DNA from: an uncultured Bartonella sp.
Lineage (GTDB): Bacteria > Pseudomonadota > Alphaproteobacteria > Rhizobiales > Rhizobiaceae
Direction: 5' to 3'
Length of the DNA: 64,000 nucleotides
Assembly (NCBI RefSeq): GCF_945277285.1
Contig: NZ_CALYPR010000005.1
Coordinates: 35,456-99,455, forward strand
Both the position numbers and the translations under genes were made by a program. Of this stretch, positions 1 through 9,785 are shown piece by piece. Within the stretch, counting starts at the first letter, position 1, and every line of letters begins with the position of its first letter. The notes beneath the pieces were generated by a model, which worked only from the letters and a program-made list of their open reading frames with translations, was not told the origin of the DNA and searched no databases.

Positions 1-1
1 A

Positions 2-337
2 TTTTTACAAGCACATGACATATCCTATGTTTTTGCCGGGGAAGATGGACATGATCTTAGCGCGGCAATGGACAGTCTCGGGTCACTTTTTGGTTTGAAA
101 CGGATTGTTCTCGAAGGTGGCGGCATTATCAATGGTGCTTTTCTAGCACAGGGTCTTATCGACGAGTTGAGTGTGATGATCTATCCCGGCGTAGACGGAC
201 GAAAAGGTGTTTCTTCATTGTTTGACGGTCAAGAGAAAGATGGCAAAATTCCGGCAGAAGGGCAAACTCTCGAGTTGTTGGAGGCAAAAAATGTCGGCTA
301 TGGCGTTGTTGCCCTGCGCTATAAAATCCACCATTGA
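2..337 (+). CDS. RibD C-terminal / dihydrofolate-reductase-like protein (5' truncated by window edge)
   Basis: The reading frame is open to the first bases of the window, so the N-terminus lies outside. The visible 111 residues include a GGG-I-NGAFLAQGLIDEL stretch and a following IYPG-DG segment, typical of the C-terminal half of the RibD_C/DHFR-like fold that binds NADPH and reduces pteridine or riboflavin-precursor-like substrates. Stand-alone proteins of this family are common and usually have no assigned substrate. The gene ends about 230 bp before a strong hairpin terminator. Family assignment is fairly safe; substrate is unknown. Confidence 0.75.
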   Translation, partial: FLQAHDISYVFAGEDGHDLSAAMDSLGSLFGLKRIVLEGGGIINGAFLAQGLIDELSVMIYPGVDGRKGVSSLFDGQEKDGKIPAEGQTLELLEAKNVGYGVVALRYKIHH

Positions 338-676
338 GATTTGCTTTTAAATTAGGATTTTGTGATAAAGAAAATTGCCGCCGGTTTGAAATAGCTGTTT
401 CAAAGCGAATTTATCTGGTGAAACGCTTTTAAAAACAGTATATTTTTAAATGGTCAACACTTAAGTTAAAGCGTTGAGCAGTAAAGTTTTTTCAAAATAG
501 GTACTTATTGGCAAAGCCGCTTTAACGGGCTCGATAAGCTTTCTTTTAGCAGGCATGATTTCAAGATGCCGGAAAATTACGCCGGCATCCTTTTTTCAAA
601 CGGATGAACCAGTCTGGCATAACGCTGACTACAAGAAATCATGCCGAAATATTTATCCTGTCACCGTCATTGTTTT
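338..676. other. Gene-free stretch between the reductase and the SDR gene
   Basis: This 339-bp stretch separates two genes that converge. It is AT-rich and holds no convincing reading frame. The only clear element is the terminator at 565-596. Confidence 0.6.
565..596 (+). terminator. Rho-independent terminator
   Basis: An 8-bp perfect stem, GATGCCGG/CCGGCATC, with a 9-nt loop is followed directly by a run of six T. Its orientation would stop transcripts from the upstream plus-strand reductase gene before the converging SDR gene. Confidence 0.8.
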
Positions 677-1507
677 TCAAAAATCGGTGGAAGCGGCAAG
701 GTTTGTCTGGGTTTTAAAATCTGCCAGACGTTTTTCTAGAACATCAATTGTGGTTGCTAAAGCCTGCGAGCCGAGCACCAGCCGCAACGGTGCCGGTGTC
801 ACATCAACACTTTCAATAATGCGAGCAGCCATACGCACCGGATCACCGGCCGCAAGACCATTTTTCGGGTTGAGCATTTTCAAGAAAGCATGAGCCGGGG
901 TGTTGTCATAAGCAGCAATCGGTTTGGCAATTTTTGCGCTTTTATAGCGAAATTCTGTTCTTGCCCCACCCGGTTCGACAATGGTCAAACCAATATTGAA
1001 AGGTTGGATTTCCTGCGCCAGCGATTCACAAAAGCCCTCGATGCCCCATTTTGTCGCGTGATAAAGCGAATTTCCGGCAAATGCGACCTCGCCGCCATAA
1101 GACGATATCTGGATGATGCGGCCATGTTGTTTTGTTCGCATAATCGGCAGAAAAGCGCGGATAAAGTCAATCGATCCGGTAAGATTGGTGGCAATAATAT
1201 TGTCTATTTCTTCATCCGATAATTCTTCCGCCGCACCGAATAGGCCATATCCGGCATTACTGACAATAACATCAATAGCGGGAAACAGTTTTTGTGCACG
1301 CTTGCCAAGTTGTGCGATAGCCTGTCTATCCCGCATGTCAACAATTTCAACATGAAAATTGTCGGGATAAAGTCTGACAAGTTCTTCAACAGTTTGAAGC
1401 TTGCGTACGGTCCCAAGAACGTGATCGCCTTTGGCCAGAAGCTGGCGTGCCATTTCATAGCCGAAGCCGCTTGAAACACCTGTTATCACCCAATTGCGCT
1501 TTTTCAT
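677..1507 (-). CDS. Short-chain dehydrogenase/reductase
   Basis: A 276-residue classical SDR. The NAD(P)-binding TGVSSGFG motif is at residues 9-16, the NAG motif (SNAGYG) near residue 85, the catalytic Ser in QISSYGG near 142 and the YHATK catalytic Tyr-Lys pair near 155-159. An Arg after the first strand region (TVRK) suggests NADPH preference. SDRs of this subgroup are usually annotated only as oxidoreductases. It stands alone, reading leftwards, with a 285-bp gap to the LysR gene that is also on the minus strand. The substrate cannot be read from sequence. Confidence 0.88.
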   Translation of the reverse strand: MKKRNWVITGVSSGFGYEMARQLLAKGDHVLGTVRKLQTVEELVRLYPDNFHVEIVDMRDRQAIAQLGKRAQKLFPAIDVIVSNAGYGLFGAAEELSDEEIDNIIATNLTGSIDFIRAFLPIMRTKQHGRIIQISSYGGEVAFAGNSLYHATKWGIEGFCESLAQEIQPFNIGLTIVEPGGARTEFRYKSAKIAKPIAAYDNTPAHAFLKMLNPKNGLAAGDPVRMAARIIESVDVTPAPLRLVLGSQALATTIDVLEKRLADFKTQTNLAASTDF

Positions 1508-1792
1508 CTTTCTATCCGTTTCTGTTTTCCTGCTTTTGCCTGAACCGATTGTGTCGGCTTTCCGATATTTGAAAGCACGGCAAAATTTTAAATTAACGTA
1601 TTTTTTAAAGTTTTGAACGGGTAAAGCAGATTAGACCTTATGCATTATTTTCATCAACATCCGGTTTCGGTTTTTCGGGTTTTGTGAATATAGCGTTTAT
1701 GAAAAGACAGATTTTAAAAGCGTGTTCGACTGTGTTTTTGCTTGACTGGAAATAGCTTTTGCCAGCAATTATTGTTCGGCATTGTTGAATTT

Positions 1793-2689
1793 TCATGTGC
1801 CTTTGAAACGCAATGCGTCAATAACCAGCCGGAAGGCTGAAGTGTGTTGGCGTCTGCTTGGATAATAAAGATAATAACCGGGAAAAGGCGGGCTAAATTC
1901 GCCGAGCACCCTTTTTAGGCGACCACTTTCAACGCGCTTGGCAATTTCATCTTCGGTTGTGTAGGCAATACCGAAACCAGCTTCTGCTGCCACGAGTGTC
2001 TGGTCAATAGTGTTAAAACTTAACTGGCCGTTGACGCGCACTTTGATATCGCGGCCGTTTTCCTTAAATTCCCATGCGTAAAATCCGCCAAGCGTTGGCA
2101 AACGCAAATTGATGCAACAATGATTGACGAGATCTTGCGGTGTTTTGGGGATGCCATGTTTTGCAAAATAGGCTGGCGAGGCCACAGCCGCCATGCGCAA
2201 ATCACGGCTGATTTTGACCGCAATCATATCTTTTTCCACCTGTTCGCCGAGCCTAACACCGGCATCGTAACGTTCGGCAACAATATCGGTCAAACTGTAG
2301 TCGATATTGATTTCAAGATGAATGTCGGGATATTTTGCAAGAAGCGGATAAAGCTTCGGCCACAGAATAGTTTTTGCCGCATAATCGGGTGCAGTGATCC
2401 GGATGTTTCCTGACGGGTGTTCGACCGTCTGGCAAAGGTCGGTCAGGTCGCTTTCCATGGCTCTGATATGCGGGGTATAAAGTTCGACAAGCTGTTCTCC
2501 CAAAGCTGTCGGCGCGACAGAGCGGGTGGTGCGGCGAAGCAATTGGATGCCAAGCCGCTCTTCCAGATTTCGCATGGCGTGGCTCAGTGCCGATTGCGAG
2601 ATGTTGAGTTTTGCTGCAGCCTTTGTGAAACTTTTTTCGCGGGCAACAATCATAAAGGCCATCAGATCGGTTATATTTTCGCGCAGCAT
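1793..2689 (-). CDS. LysR-family transcriptional regulator
   Basis: 298 residues with the usual LysR layout: an N-terminal winged HTH (about residues 5-63; the segment KAAAKLNISQSALSHAMR is the recognition helix region, followed by LEERLGIQLLRRTTRSV) and a C-terminal effector-binding domain. The ending is typical of the subgroup that often controls a nearby SDR or oxidoreductase, so the SDR at 677-1507 on the same strand is a possible target. That is inference from position only. No co-inducer can be deduced. Confidence 0.9.
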   Translation of the reverse strand: MLRENITDLMAFMIVAREKSFTKAAAKLNISQSALSHAMRNLEERLGIQLLRRTTRSVAPTALGEQLVELYTPHIRAMESDLTDLCQTVEHPSGNIRITAPDYAAKTILWPKLYPLLAKYPDIHLEINIDYSLTDIVAERYDAGVRLGEQVEKDMIAVKISRDLRMAAVASPAYFAKHGIPKTPQDLVNHCCINLRLPTLGGFYAWEFKENGRDIKVRVNGQLSFNTIDQTLVAAEAGFGIAYTTEDEIAKRVESGRLKRVLGEFSPPFPGYYLYYPSRRQHTSAFRLVIDALRFKGT

Positions 2690-2778
2690 AAAAAAACCTT
2701 AGCAAGAATATCGTTGTCAAACCATTCTAGCACGGCACATTCAGAAATGACACATTACGTTTTTAAATCAGGATTTGT

Positions 2779-3447
2779 TCATCTTTTGACCGAACCATAA
2801 GCTTTCATAATCATATGTTCGGAATGCTTCAGATAGGTTTTAAGAAGCCGGGCAGCTTTTTTCGGCTTTTCTTTTTTAAGACATTCGACAATTTCACGGT
2901 TCATCGCCACAAAAGGCTGATGCAGCGATTGCAAATCTTCCACCAGCCCGAATATAAGCCGCAATTCGATGGTCAGCTGCAAAAACAGCCGGTCAAGTCG
3001 CGCACTGTTGCCCAGACTGACGAGAAGTTGATGGAATTTCATATCGGCGGTTCCCACATCCTGCCATTGTTGGTTTCGGCACAGCGTTTCGGCATGATTG
3101 ACCAATTTGTCCATGTCTTTTATAGCTGCATTGGGAAAACGCGCATTGCGTACTGCCCCCACCTCTATAATGCGACGCACAGTATAGACGTCGACTATGG
3201 TATGAAGATCGGGAACTGTTACAAAAACCCCGCGGTTTGCGCGATATTCGATCAGGCCGTTTTTGGTAAGGGTGCGAAAGGCTTCCCGCAATGTATTGCG
3301 GGACAACGAAAATTGTTGAGCTAACGTTTTTTCGCAAAGATGCTCGCCCGGTCGATAATAGCCATTGATGATTTCTGTTTCAATGGCTGTAACGGTTTCA
3401 TCGGCAAGCGATGTTTTTTCATTCTGATAGCTTATTTCTTTTGCCAT
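2779..3447 (-). CDS. GntR-family regulator, FadR/FCD subfamily
   Basis: 222 residues. An N-terminal winged HTH spans about residues 12-78 (GYYRPGEHLCEKTLAQQFSL then SRNTLREAFRTL), followed by an all-helical FCD ligand-binding domain with the metal-binding type His residues (KFHQLLVSLGNS, KHSEHM). It is transcribed divergently from the 5-oxoprolinase operon across a 215-bp region holding a 13-bp perfect palindrome, so it is the likely regulator of that operon. GntR regulators next to pxp/LamB-YcsF operons are common. The ligand, perhaps 5-oxoproline, is inferred. Confidence 0.88.
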   Translation of the reverse strand: MAKEISYQNEKTSLADETVTAIETEIINGYYRPGEHLCEKTLAQQFSLSRNTLREAFRTLTKNGLIEYRANRGVFVTVPDLHTIVDVYTVRRIIEVGAVRNARFPNAAIKDMDKLVNHAETLCRNQQWQDVGTADMKFHQLLVSLGNSARLDRLFLQLTIELRLIFGLVEDLQSLHQPFVAMNREIVECLKKEKPKKAARLLKTYLKHSEHMIMKAYGSVKR

Positions 3448-3606
3448 AACTTATTTTTTCCGCAAATAGTTTCAAGCTTTTGCCGGTTTGACTGTAGGAG
3501 TTGACCATCTGTCTGATGCTCCAATCCTTCGCCTTGCCCATCCACTTCTATCATAGAAACTTATGTGATTGAAAACCGTATTGCAATGATCAACAATCAA
3601 AGCTAG

Positions 3607-3619
3607 TTTGTTCAACAAA
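3607..3619. promoter_or_regulatory. Candidate GntR operator palindrome
   Basis: TTTGTTCAACAAA is a perfect 13-bp palindrome about 45 bp upstream of the pxpA start and in the divergent region shared with the GntR gene. Size and symmetry suit a FadR-type dimer site. Binding is inferred. Confidence 0.35.
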
Positions 3620-3662
3620 ATAAAAATTATAAAAATACAACATGCCACAATGGAAGAATAGG

Positions 3663-4424
3663 ATGAAGTTTATTGACCTCAATAGCGACCTTGGCGAAAG
3701 TTTCGGGCCGTGGAAAATGGGCGATGATGCCGAAATGCTTGCCATTGTTACCAGTGCCAATGTGGCCTGTGGTTTTCATGCCGGTGATCCGAGTGGCATT
3801 TTGCGCACATTAAAAGCGGCAAAAAGCAACAATGTGCGTGTTGGTGCCCATATCGGCTATCGTGATCTGGTCGGTTTCGGCAGGCGTAATATGGATCCTA
3901 CAGATGCCGAATTGACAGGTGATGCAATCTATCAGATCGGTGCATTGCAGGGGCTTGCGAAAGCTGCCGGAACCCGCGTTGTTTATGTCAAACCCCATGG
4001 TGCGCTTTATAACACCATAGCCCATGATATGCGGCAGGCTAAAGCAATTATCGAGGCAATCAAGGCAATCGATTCCGCGCTGGTTTTAATGGCGCTTTCC
4101 GGCTCTCCCCTTGTTTCCTTTGCCCGTCAGGCGGGATTGAATGTGGTTAGCGAAGCATTTGCCGACCGCGCCTATTCAAGTGATGGCACGCTGGTTTCGC
4201 GGGCTGAAAAGGGGGCCGTTTTATCAGATCCCGATATGGTGGCTGCCCGCATGGTGAAATTTGTCGAAACAGGTAAAATTACCGCCATTGACGGAAAAGA
4301 AATTTCGCTTGATGCGCAATCAATCTGTCTTCATGGCGATAGCCCGAGTGCTGTTCTTATGGCCAAAGCTGTCAAAGCGGCTCTTGAAAAGGCCGGTGTT
4401 ACACTCAGGCCTTTTGTCGAATAA
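3663..4424 (+). CDS. pxpA: 5-oxoprolinase subunit A (LamB/YcsF family)
   Basis: 254 residues from the chosen start. PxpA with PxpB and PxpC forms the prokaryotic ATP-dependent 5-oxoprolinase, which hydrolyses 5-oxo-L-proline (pyroglutamate) to glutamate. Family hallmarks are the opening [23 protein letters not shown] near residue 40, VGAHIGYRD near 65 and VKPHGALYN near 115. I place the start at ATG 3663 and not at the in-frame ATG 3642 because GGAAG lies six bases upstream of 3663 and the family begins with [11 protein letters not shown]. It is first in an operon with the pxpB-pxpC fusion, 18 bp downstream. Confidence 0.93.
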   Translation: MKFIDLNSDLGESFGPWKMGDDAEMLAIVTSANVACGFHAGDPSGILRTLKAAKSNNVRVGAHIGYRDLVGFGRRNMDPTDAELTGDAIYQIGALQGLAKAAGTRVVYVKPHGALYNTIAHDMRQAKAIIEAIKAIDSALVLMALSGSPLVSFARQAGLNVVSEAFADRAYSSDGTLVSRAEKGAVLSDPDMVAARMVKFVETGKITAIDGKEISLDAQSICLHGDSPSAVLMAKAVKAALEKAGVTLRPFVE

Positions 4425-4442
4425 TCGGAGCGGTTTGCGAAA

Positions 4443-6215
4443 ATGCGTTTTTTAAGCGTCAGCCGATCAAGTTTCATGATCGAACTTGCCGGTCTTGATG
4501 AGACATTGGCATTATTTGATTGTCTGATAAATGCCAAGCTTGCCGGAATTGTTGAAATTATTCCGGCCGCGCGCACATTGTTGCTGAATTTCAATCCCTT
4601 GGTGTGGGATGAAGAAACGTTGCAGCAAAAAATTGCCGGCCTCAAGATAATAAAAGGTAACGGCCAAAGCGGTAAACTTGTCGAGATACCGGTGGTCTAT
4701 CAGGGCGAAGACCTTGATGAAGTGGCAAAGATTCTAAAAATTGACCGTGACGAGGTGATAGCCCGCCACACCAAGAGTGATTATCGGGTTGCATTTTGCG
4801 GTTTTGCTCCGGGCTTTGCCTATTTGAGTGGTGGTGATCCGATTTTTAATGTGCCACGGCGTGCTTCGCCCCGGCAATCCATTGCGGCAGGCGCAGTGGG
4901 ACTTGCCGGAAAATTCAGCGGTATCTATCCGCGCCCGAGCCCGGGTGGCTGGCAACTGATTGGCCGGACAAACCTTCAAATGTTTGATCTCGGGCGTGAA
5001 CAGCCTGCACTTTTAAATCCCGGCGACAGCGTGCATTTTGTCGATGTGACACGAGACTGTCAAAACGACAAGGCTTCCTCTTCAAAGACTATTTCATTTG
5101 TAAAAAACCATGAGACGGCAAAACACTATCGGGTAAGCCTTGGCAATGAACAGCACCTCACGCGAGAAAAAAGACAAAAAAGTGAAAAAGCTGGCGGTAA
5201 AAATTGTAAAATTGCCCAAACGGGTTTGACTGCAGCAAAGGGAGATAATGAACAGTCTGACAGGACTGCTGTTTTTAAAATTTGTTCGACTTTGTTGCCA
5301 ATAAGTTTTCAGGATAGCGGGCGGCTATTTCAATCTTCTCAAGGAATTTCTCCATCCGGTGCACTTGACCAAGGGGCAATGAAAGCAGCAAATCTTGCTG
5401 TCGGCAATGATGCCGATTTTCCTGTTCTGGAATTGACTTATGGCAGTGCGCGATTTTTGGCCTTGCAAAAAGCGGTGATTGCTTTTACCGGCGCCACTTT
5501 GCCGATCACGATCCAATCGGCAACAAATGAAATTATCGAATGCGATAAAAATAGACCGTTAGCCATTGATGAGGGCGATGAGATCACGCTAGGAGTGCCG
5601 ATTGCCGGTTTTTGCAGCTATATGGCCTTACGTGGTGGCTTTGCCGTGAAAAGAGTATTGCATAGTGCTTCTTTTGATAGCTTGTCTAATCTTGGTGAGC
5701 GACCGATGGTGGGCGGTGAGGTGGTCTTTGCCGGAAACAAAGCTGGTCTGAAGCCGGTTATCCTTTCCGTGGAAGAGGGGTGTTTTTTACCCAAGGCGGG
5801 TGAAACAGTGGTGCTTGATGTGGTTATGGGGCCAAGAACCGATTGGTTTGACAAGGCATCCATTGTCCATTTTCTTGAAAATTCGTGGCAGGTTACCGCG
5901 GCTTCCAACAGAATTGGCATCAGGCTTGAAAATGACAGGTCGCTCAAACGCGCTTTTACCGGTGAATTGCCCAGTGAAGGAACCGTAACCGGGGCAATCG
6001 AAGTTCCGTCAAATGGCAAGCCGGTGTTGTTCTTGCGTGACCGGCCGGTAACCGGCGGCTATCCGGTGATTGCCAGTCTTGTGGAAGAACAGATTGATAT
6101 GGCAGCACAAATACCTATTGGCTGTTTTATCAAATTTCGTGCCGTTAAAGAGTTTTATGATAGCGCCGCTTCCCTTCATGATAGATCAAAAGGCGAAGGT
6201 GAAAAGTCGAAATGA
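4443..6215 (+). CDS. pxpBC: Fused 5-oxoprolinase subunits B and C (KipI-KipA type)
   Basis: 590 residues combining two normally separate subunits. Residues about 1-205 are the PxpB/KipI carboxyltransferase-subunit-1 domain, with GFAPGFAYLSGG near residue 119 and PSPGGWQLIGRT near 164. Residues about 280-575 are the PxpC/KipA domain, with QDSGR, the GALDQGAMKAANLAVGND segment and a late P-V-T-G-G-Y-P-V-I-A motif. A 70-residue polar, Lys/Ser-rich linker joins them and looks unlike either fold. The protein completes the oxoprolinase with PxpA. Fusions of this pair are known, also within urea amidolyase, but many bacteria keep them as separate genes. Confidence 0.9.
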   Translation: MRFLSVSRSSFMIELAGLDETLALFDCLINAKLAGIVEIIPAARTLLLNFNPLVWDEETLQQKIAGLKIIKGNGQSGKLVEIPVVYQGEDLDEVAKILKIDRDEVIARHTKSDYRVAFCGFAPGFAYLSGGDPIFNVPRRASPRQSIAAGAVGLAGKFSGIYPRPSPGGWQLIGRTNLQMFDLGREQPALLNPGDSVHFVDVTRDCQNDKASSSKTISFVKNHETAKHYRVSLGNEQHLTREKRQKSEKAGGKNCKIAQTGLTAAKGDNEQSDRTAVFKICSTLLPISFQDSGRLFQSSQGISPSGALDQGAMKAANLAVGNDADFPVLELTYGSARFLALQKAVIAFTGATLPITIQSATNEIIECDKNRPLAIDEGDEITLGVPIAGFCSYMALRGGFAVKRVLHSASFDSLSNLGERPMVGGEVVFAGNKAGLKPVILSVEEGCFLPKAGETVVLDVVMGPRTDWFDKASIVHFLENSWQVTAASNRIGIRLENDRSLKRAFTGELPSEGTVTGAIEVPSNGKPVLFLRDRPVTGGYPVIASLVEEQIDMAAQIPIGCFIKFRAVKEFYDSAASLHDRSKGEGEKSK

Positions 6216-6290
6216 AGAGACAGGAAAACAACAGAAATTGAGCTGATATTTTATCGGCAATTGAGCGATGTTTTAAAGATGGGGACAATA

Positions 6291-8030
6291 ATGAAAAAAA
6301 TTCTTATCGCCAATCGGGGAGAAATTGCTTTGCGCATTGTGCGGGCGGCGCGCGACTATGGTGTGTTATCGGTGGCTGTTTATGCCGATATTGACAGTTC
6401 TGCCCCCTTTGTCAAAGCGGCTGATGAAGCTTATGGTCTGGATAGTGACCGTCCGGAAGCAACCTATCTTGATGGCAACAAGATGATTGCCATTGCCAAA
6501 AGATCCGGCGCTGATGCAGTGCATCCGGGCTACGGATTTCTGGCGGAAAGTGCCGAATTTGCCAAGACTGTCAACGATGCCGGTCTTATCTGGGTCGGCC
6601 CGAATTTTGAGACCATTGCACTTCTTGGCGACAAGCTTAACGCCCGTGCCGTTGCCAAAGCGGTGAGGGCTCCGCTTGTTGCCGGCAGCAACGGCATGGT
6701 GACGAGCGGCAAGGATGTTATTGATTTTGCGGAAAAATATGGTTTTCCGGTGGCAATCAAAGCAGCTCATGGCGGCGGTGGACGCGGTATGAAAGTGGTG
6801 TGGAAAAGTGAAGACGCTGAAGAATATTTACGCTCGGCCAAGCGCGAAGCCCTCAATGCTTTTGGTCGGGACGAATGTTATGTCGAACAGTTTCTTGATC
6901 GTCCGCGTCATGTTGAAGTGCAGGTGCTTGCCGATAAACTTGGCCATATAGTTGTGGTGGGAACACGCGATTGTTCACTGCAACGGCGCAATCAGAAGCT
7001 CGTTGAAGAAGCTCCCGCCCCCTTTATTTCTCAAAATGTTGAAAAGCGCCTCAAAGAAGCAGCCCTCGGCATTTGCCGCCATGTCGGCTATGTGGGCGCT
7101 GGAACAGTCGAGTTCTTGCTGGGCCGCAATGATGTCATCTCGTTTCTTGAGGTCAATACACGCTTGCAGGTCGAACATCCGGTGAGCGAAGAAACAACAA
7201 AACTCGATATTGTGGTTGAACAGTTGCGCATTGCCGACGGTCTGCCGTTGAGCGTTACAACAACACCCGAACCCGTTGGTCACGCCATTGAATTTCGCAT
7301 CAATGCGGAAGATGTCGGCCGCGGTTTTTTGCCTTGTCCTGGCAAAATTACAAAATTTTTGCCGCCGTCCGGCCCGGGCGTGCGGCTCGATAGCGGCGTA
7401 CTTGCTGGCGATTGCGTCGCCCCGCAATTTGACTCGATGGTTGCAAAACTTGTCATCACCGGAAAAACACGCGAAGAAGCGCTCAAACGCGCCGCCCGTG
7501 CGCTTGACGAATTTGTCATTGAAGGTGTGGCCACGGTTTTGCCTTTTGATCGGCTGGTCGTGAAAAATCCCGATTTTACTGCCGAAAACGGCTTTCGCGT
7601 TTACACACGCTGGATCGAGAACGATTTTTCCCCGACGCTTGCCATGGCACCGCGGACAGAACAAGTTTCACCGCAAATCAAGCGTTTTTCAATCGAGATT
7701 GATGGCAAACGTGTTGAACTCGGCCTTCCCGTTCAGATATTGCAACAATTGGGTGGTTTGGGTCAAACAGCAAGTGCCTCGCAACCGGAAAATGACAGCG
7801 AAAAAACAGCACAAGGTACAATCCTTGCCCCCATTCCGGGCACCATCAATGCATGGCTTGTGGAAGATAGCGTGCCGGTTGAAGCAGGAAGTCCCGTTGC
7901 TGTTATGGAAGCCATGAAAATGGAAACCAATATTATGGCAGAGACGGGCGGCAAGCTTGAAATTATAAAAAAGACCGGCAATATGGTAAATGTTGGTGAA
8001 GTCATTGGCCGTATCCACCCGTTGCAATAG
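6291..8030 (+). CDS. Biotin carboxylase-BCCP fusion (acyl/acetyl-CoA carboxylase alpha-type subunit)
   Basis: 579 residues. The biotin carboxylase part (about 1-445) begins KKILIANRGEIALRI, has the Gly-rich ATP loop AAHGGGGRGMK near 165 and FLEVNTRLQVEHPV near 285. The C-terminal biotinyl domain ends with EAMKMET, with biotin attachment predicted at Lys543. I chose ATG 6291 because GGGGA precedes it at good spacing; a TTG 30 bp upstream has no support. It lies downstream of pxpBC on the same strand. AccBC-like genes often accompany LamB/YcsF-KipI-KipA sets, but whether they act in oxoproline hydrolysis or a separate carboxylation is not settled. No separate carboxyltransferase subunit is present here. 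Confidence 0.9.
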   Translation: MKKILIANRGEIALRIVRAARDYGVLSVAVYADIDSSAPFVKAADEAYGLDSDRPEATYLDGNKMIAIAKRSGADAVHPGYGFLAESAEFAKTVNDAGLIWVGPNFETIALLGDKLNARAVAKAVRAPLVAGSNGMVTSGKDVIDFAEKYGFPVAIKAAHGGGGRGMKVVWKSEDAEEYLRSAKREALNAFGRDECYVEQFLDRPRHVEVQVLADKLGHIVVVGTRDCSLQRRNQKLVEEAPAPFISQNVEKRLKEAALGICRHVGYVGAGTVEFLLGRNDVISFLEVNTRLQVEHPVSEETTKLDIVVEQLRIADGLPLSVTTTPEPVGHAIEFRINAEDVGRGFLPCPGKITKFLPPSGPGVRLDSGVLAGDCVAPQFDSMVAKLVITGKTREEALKRAARALDEFVIEGVATVLPFDRLVVKNPDFTAENGFRVYTRWIENDFSPTLAMAPRTEQVSPQIKRFSIEIDGKRVELGLPVQILQQLGGLGQTASASQPENDSEKTAQGTILAPIPGTINAWLVEDSVPVEAGSPVAVMEAMKMETNIMAETGGKLEIIKKTGNMVNVGEVIGRIHPLQ

Positions 8031-8312
8031 CTGACAAGTGTTATACCCTCTGCCATTTGCCCGGCTTTTTAACTGCAGCACAACGGTTTATAGCAAAAAA
8101 AACCATATTTGTGCAGGATTTATAAAACCTAGAAAATTGCAACAGAAAGCATATTCGTTGTTGCACCTTCGCGCGATATTGACTATCTGGTGGGCGATCG
8201 AAAGCCGGGTAACATAATGCGGGATGCTTGCGATCAGGTGTCAATGAAGCTGTCAAACAGTTTTTGATGTCTAACAATTGGCCATGTTACAACAAGCGTT
8301 GAAGGGATTATT

Positions 8313-9395
8313 GTGTCACCTCGAAACGATCACGGCGGGCCTCTGCCGGAAAAATATGTTTCCCGCCTTTATAAAAAGGGGCCATTGAACAGCCTGACAG
8401 ATGTCGAAGGGGTCAAAGTAGGGCACAGCACTGTTTATGAGGGCGACTGTTTGCGCACCGGCGCAACAGCTATTTTCCCGCATGGTGACAATATTTTTCA
8501 AAATAAGGTGCCCGCCGGTTTCAGTGCTTTCAACGGTTATGGAAAATTCGCCGGTTCTGTCCAGATTGAAGAACTGGGTGAACTGGAAACCCCGATTTTG
8601 CTCACCAATACACTGGCAACCGGACGGGCAATCGAAGCTTTGATCTTTTATACATTGCATATCAAAGGCAATGAAAATGCCACATCAATCAATGCGGTTG
8701 TCGGCGAAACAAATGATTCCCGACTGAATAATATCCGGCTCATGCGACCGAGTTTTGATGAAATGCTTGCCGCTCTTTCCAATGCCAAGGCCGGCCCTTT
8801 CGAGGAAGGTTGCGTGGGGGCAGGAACCGGCACTGTGGCTTTTGGTCTTAAAGGCGGTATTGGAACAGCATCCCGACTCGTTGAGATTGCAGGGAAAACC
8901 TATACGGTCGGCCTTTTGGTGCAGACGAATTTTGGCGGGCATTTGTCGATTTTAAAAAAAAACAAGGTGGAAAATTCTGCAAACACCGCTGATAAAGATG
9001 GTTCCATCATTATGATTGTGGCAACCGATGCACTGCTTTCTTCGCGCCAGTTGAAACGCCTCAGCAACCGCACATTCGGTGGTCTTGCGCGCACCGGTGC
9101 TGCCTTGAGCAATGGGTCGGGCGATTTTGCGCTGGCTTTTTCCACAGCCAGAGAATTGCGCCATAGCACTCTAAAAATGCCAATTGTTAAAACAATTCCA
9201 TATATAGCCGATAGCGAGCTTTCACCTTTATTCGAAGCCGTGATCGAGGCAACCGAAGAAAGCATTTTGCGTTCATTATGGATGGCGCGCGATACAGCAG
9301 GAATCAATGCCGCAACAATGGAGCCTTCGCATTTTTCCTCGCTGCAGAGTGTTTTGAAGGAGTTGGAAAAAAGTCGGGCTTCGGTGACAAAATGA
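8313..9395 (+). CDS. P1-family peptidase (DmpA/BapA-like aminopeptidase)
   Basis: 360 residues. The family are self-processing N-terminal-nucleophile hydrolases that release N-terminal L- or D-residues or cleave beta-peptides. Evidence: the opening SLTDVEGVKVGHSTV, GATAIFPHG, FNGYGKFAGS, the GCVGAGTGTVAFGLKGGIGTAS segment, and LSNGSGDFALAFSTA, whose Ser269 is the expected nucleophile after autocleavage. The GTG start at 8313 has GAAGGGA five bases upstream. No signal peptide is seen, so it is probably cytoplasmic. It sits between the oxoprolinase operon and the gsi transporter, which suggests it cleaves imported unusual peptides. Specificity is inferred. Confidence 0.88.
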   Translation: MSPRNDHGGPLPEKYVSRLYKKGPLNSLTDVEGVKVGHSTVYEGDCLRTGATAIFPHGDNIFQNKVPAGFSAFNGYGKFAGSVQIEELGELETPILLTNTLATGRAIEALIFYTLHIKGNENATSINAVVGETNDSRLNNIRLMRPSFDEMLAALSNAKAGPFEEGCVGAGTGTVAFGLKGGIGTASRLVEIAGKTYTVGLLVQTNFGGHLSILKKNKVENSANTADKDGSIIMIVATDALLSSRQLKRLSNRTFGGLARTGAALSNGSGDFALAFSTARELRHSTLKMPIVKTIPYIADSELSPLFEAVIEATEESILRSLWMARDTAGINAATMEPSHFSSLQSVLKELEKSRASVTK

Positions 9396-9785
9396 CGTTT
9401 GATATTTGCAGTTAACAGGCATTTTAACTTTTTTTTAAAAAAAAACTTGAACGGCAGGTGAACATAAGGGAAAGTCGACTTTGATATTCTTTAAAAAACA
9501 GCAAACAAAACAGCGCTTTAAAAAACTGTTTGAAGTGATTTAAATTTGTCGGCTATTTTTTTGTGTTCCAAAGTGGTTTATGACGGTAACATTTTTATCG
9601 GTTGTGCCATAGTGGGACAGTTTATCAGAAATCCGGTAGCCAATGGGGTGCGGTGTTCCGGATTTTGACTGAAACAACCATAATGAGTGGAATGAATTTG
9701 AGAAAAAACCTTTCGTTGAAAATTGCGTGCGTTAAAAAGGCTGTCCATGTGAGCTTTGTTAAACGGGTGCCGGAAAGCGGTTGAA
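9396..9785. other. Gene-free stretch upstream of the gsi operon
   Basis: This 390-bp stretch contains an AT-hairpin-like T9-A9 tract near 9427-9447 and no reading frame with family features. It presumably carries the promoter of the gsi-iaaA operon; I could not pick a convincing -35/-10 pair. Confidence 0.5.

Noticed and set aside
6975..7664. 229-residue minus-strand frame within the biotin carboxylase gene
   Set aside because: Shadow of a strongly conserved gene; Cys/Phe-rich composition typical of antisense frames.
9427..9447. T9-A9 tract as a terminator of the P1 peptidase gene
   Set aside because: It lacks a G/C stem; it may be a bent-DNA promoter element instead.
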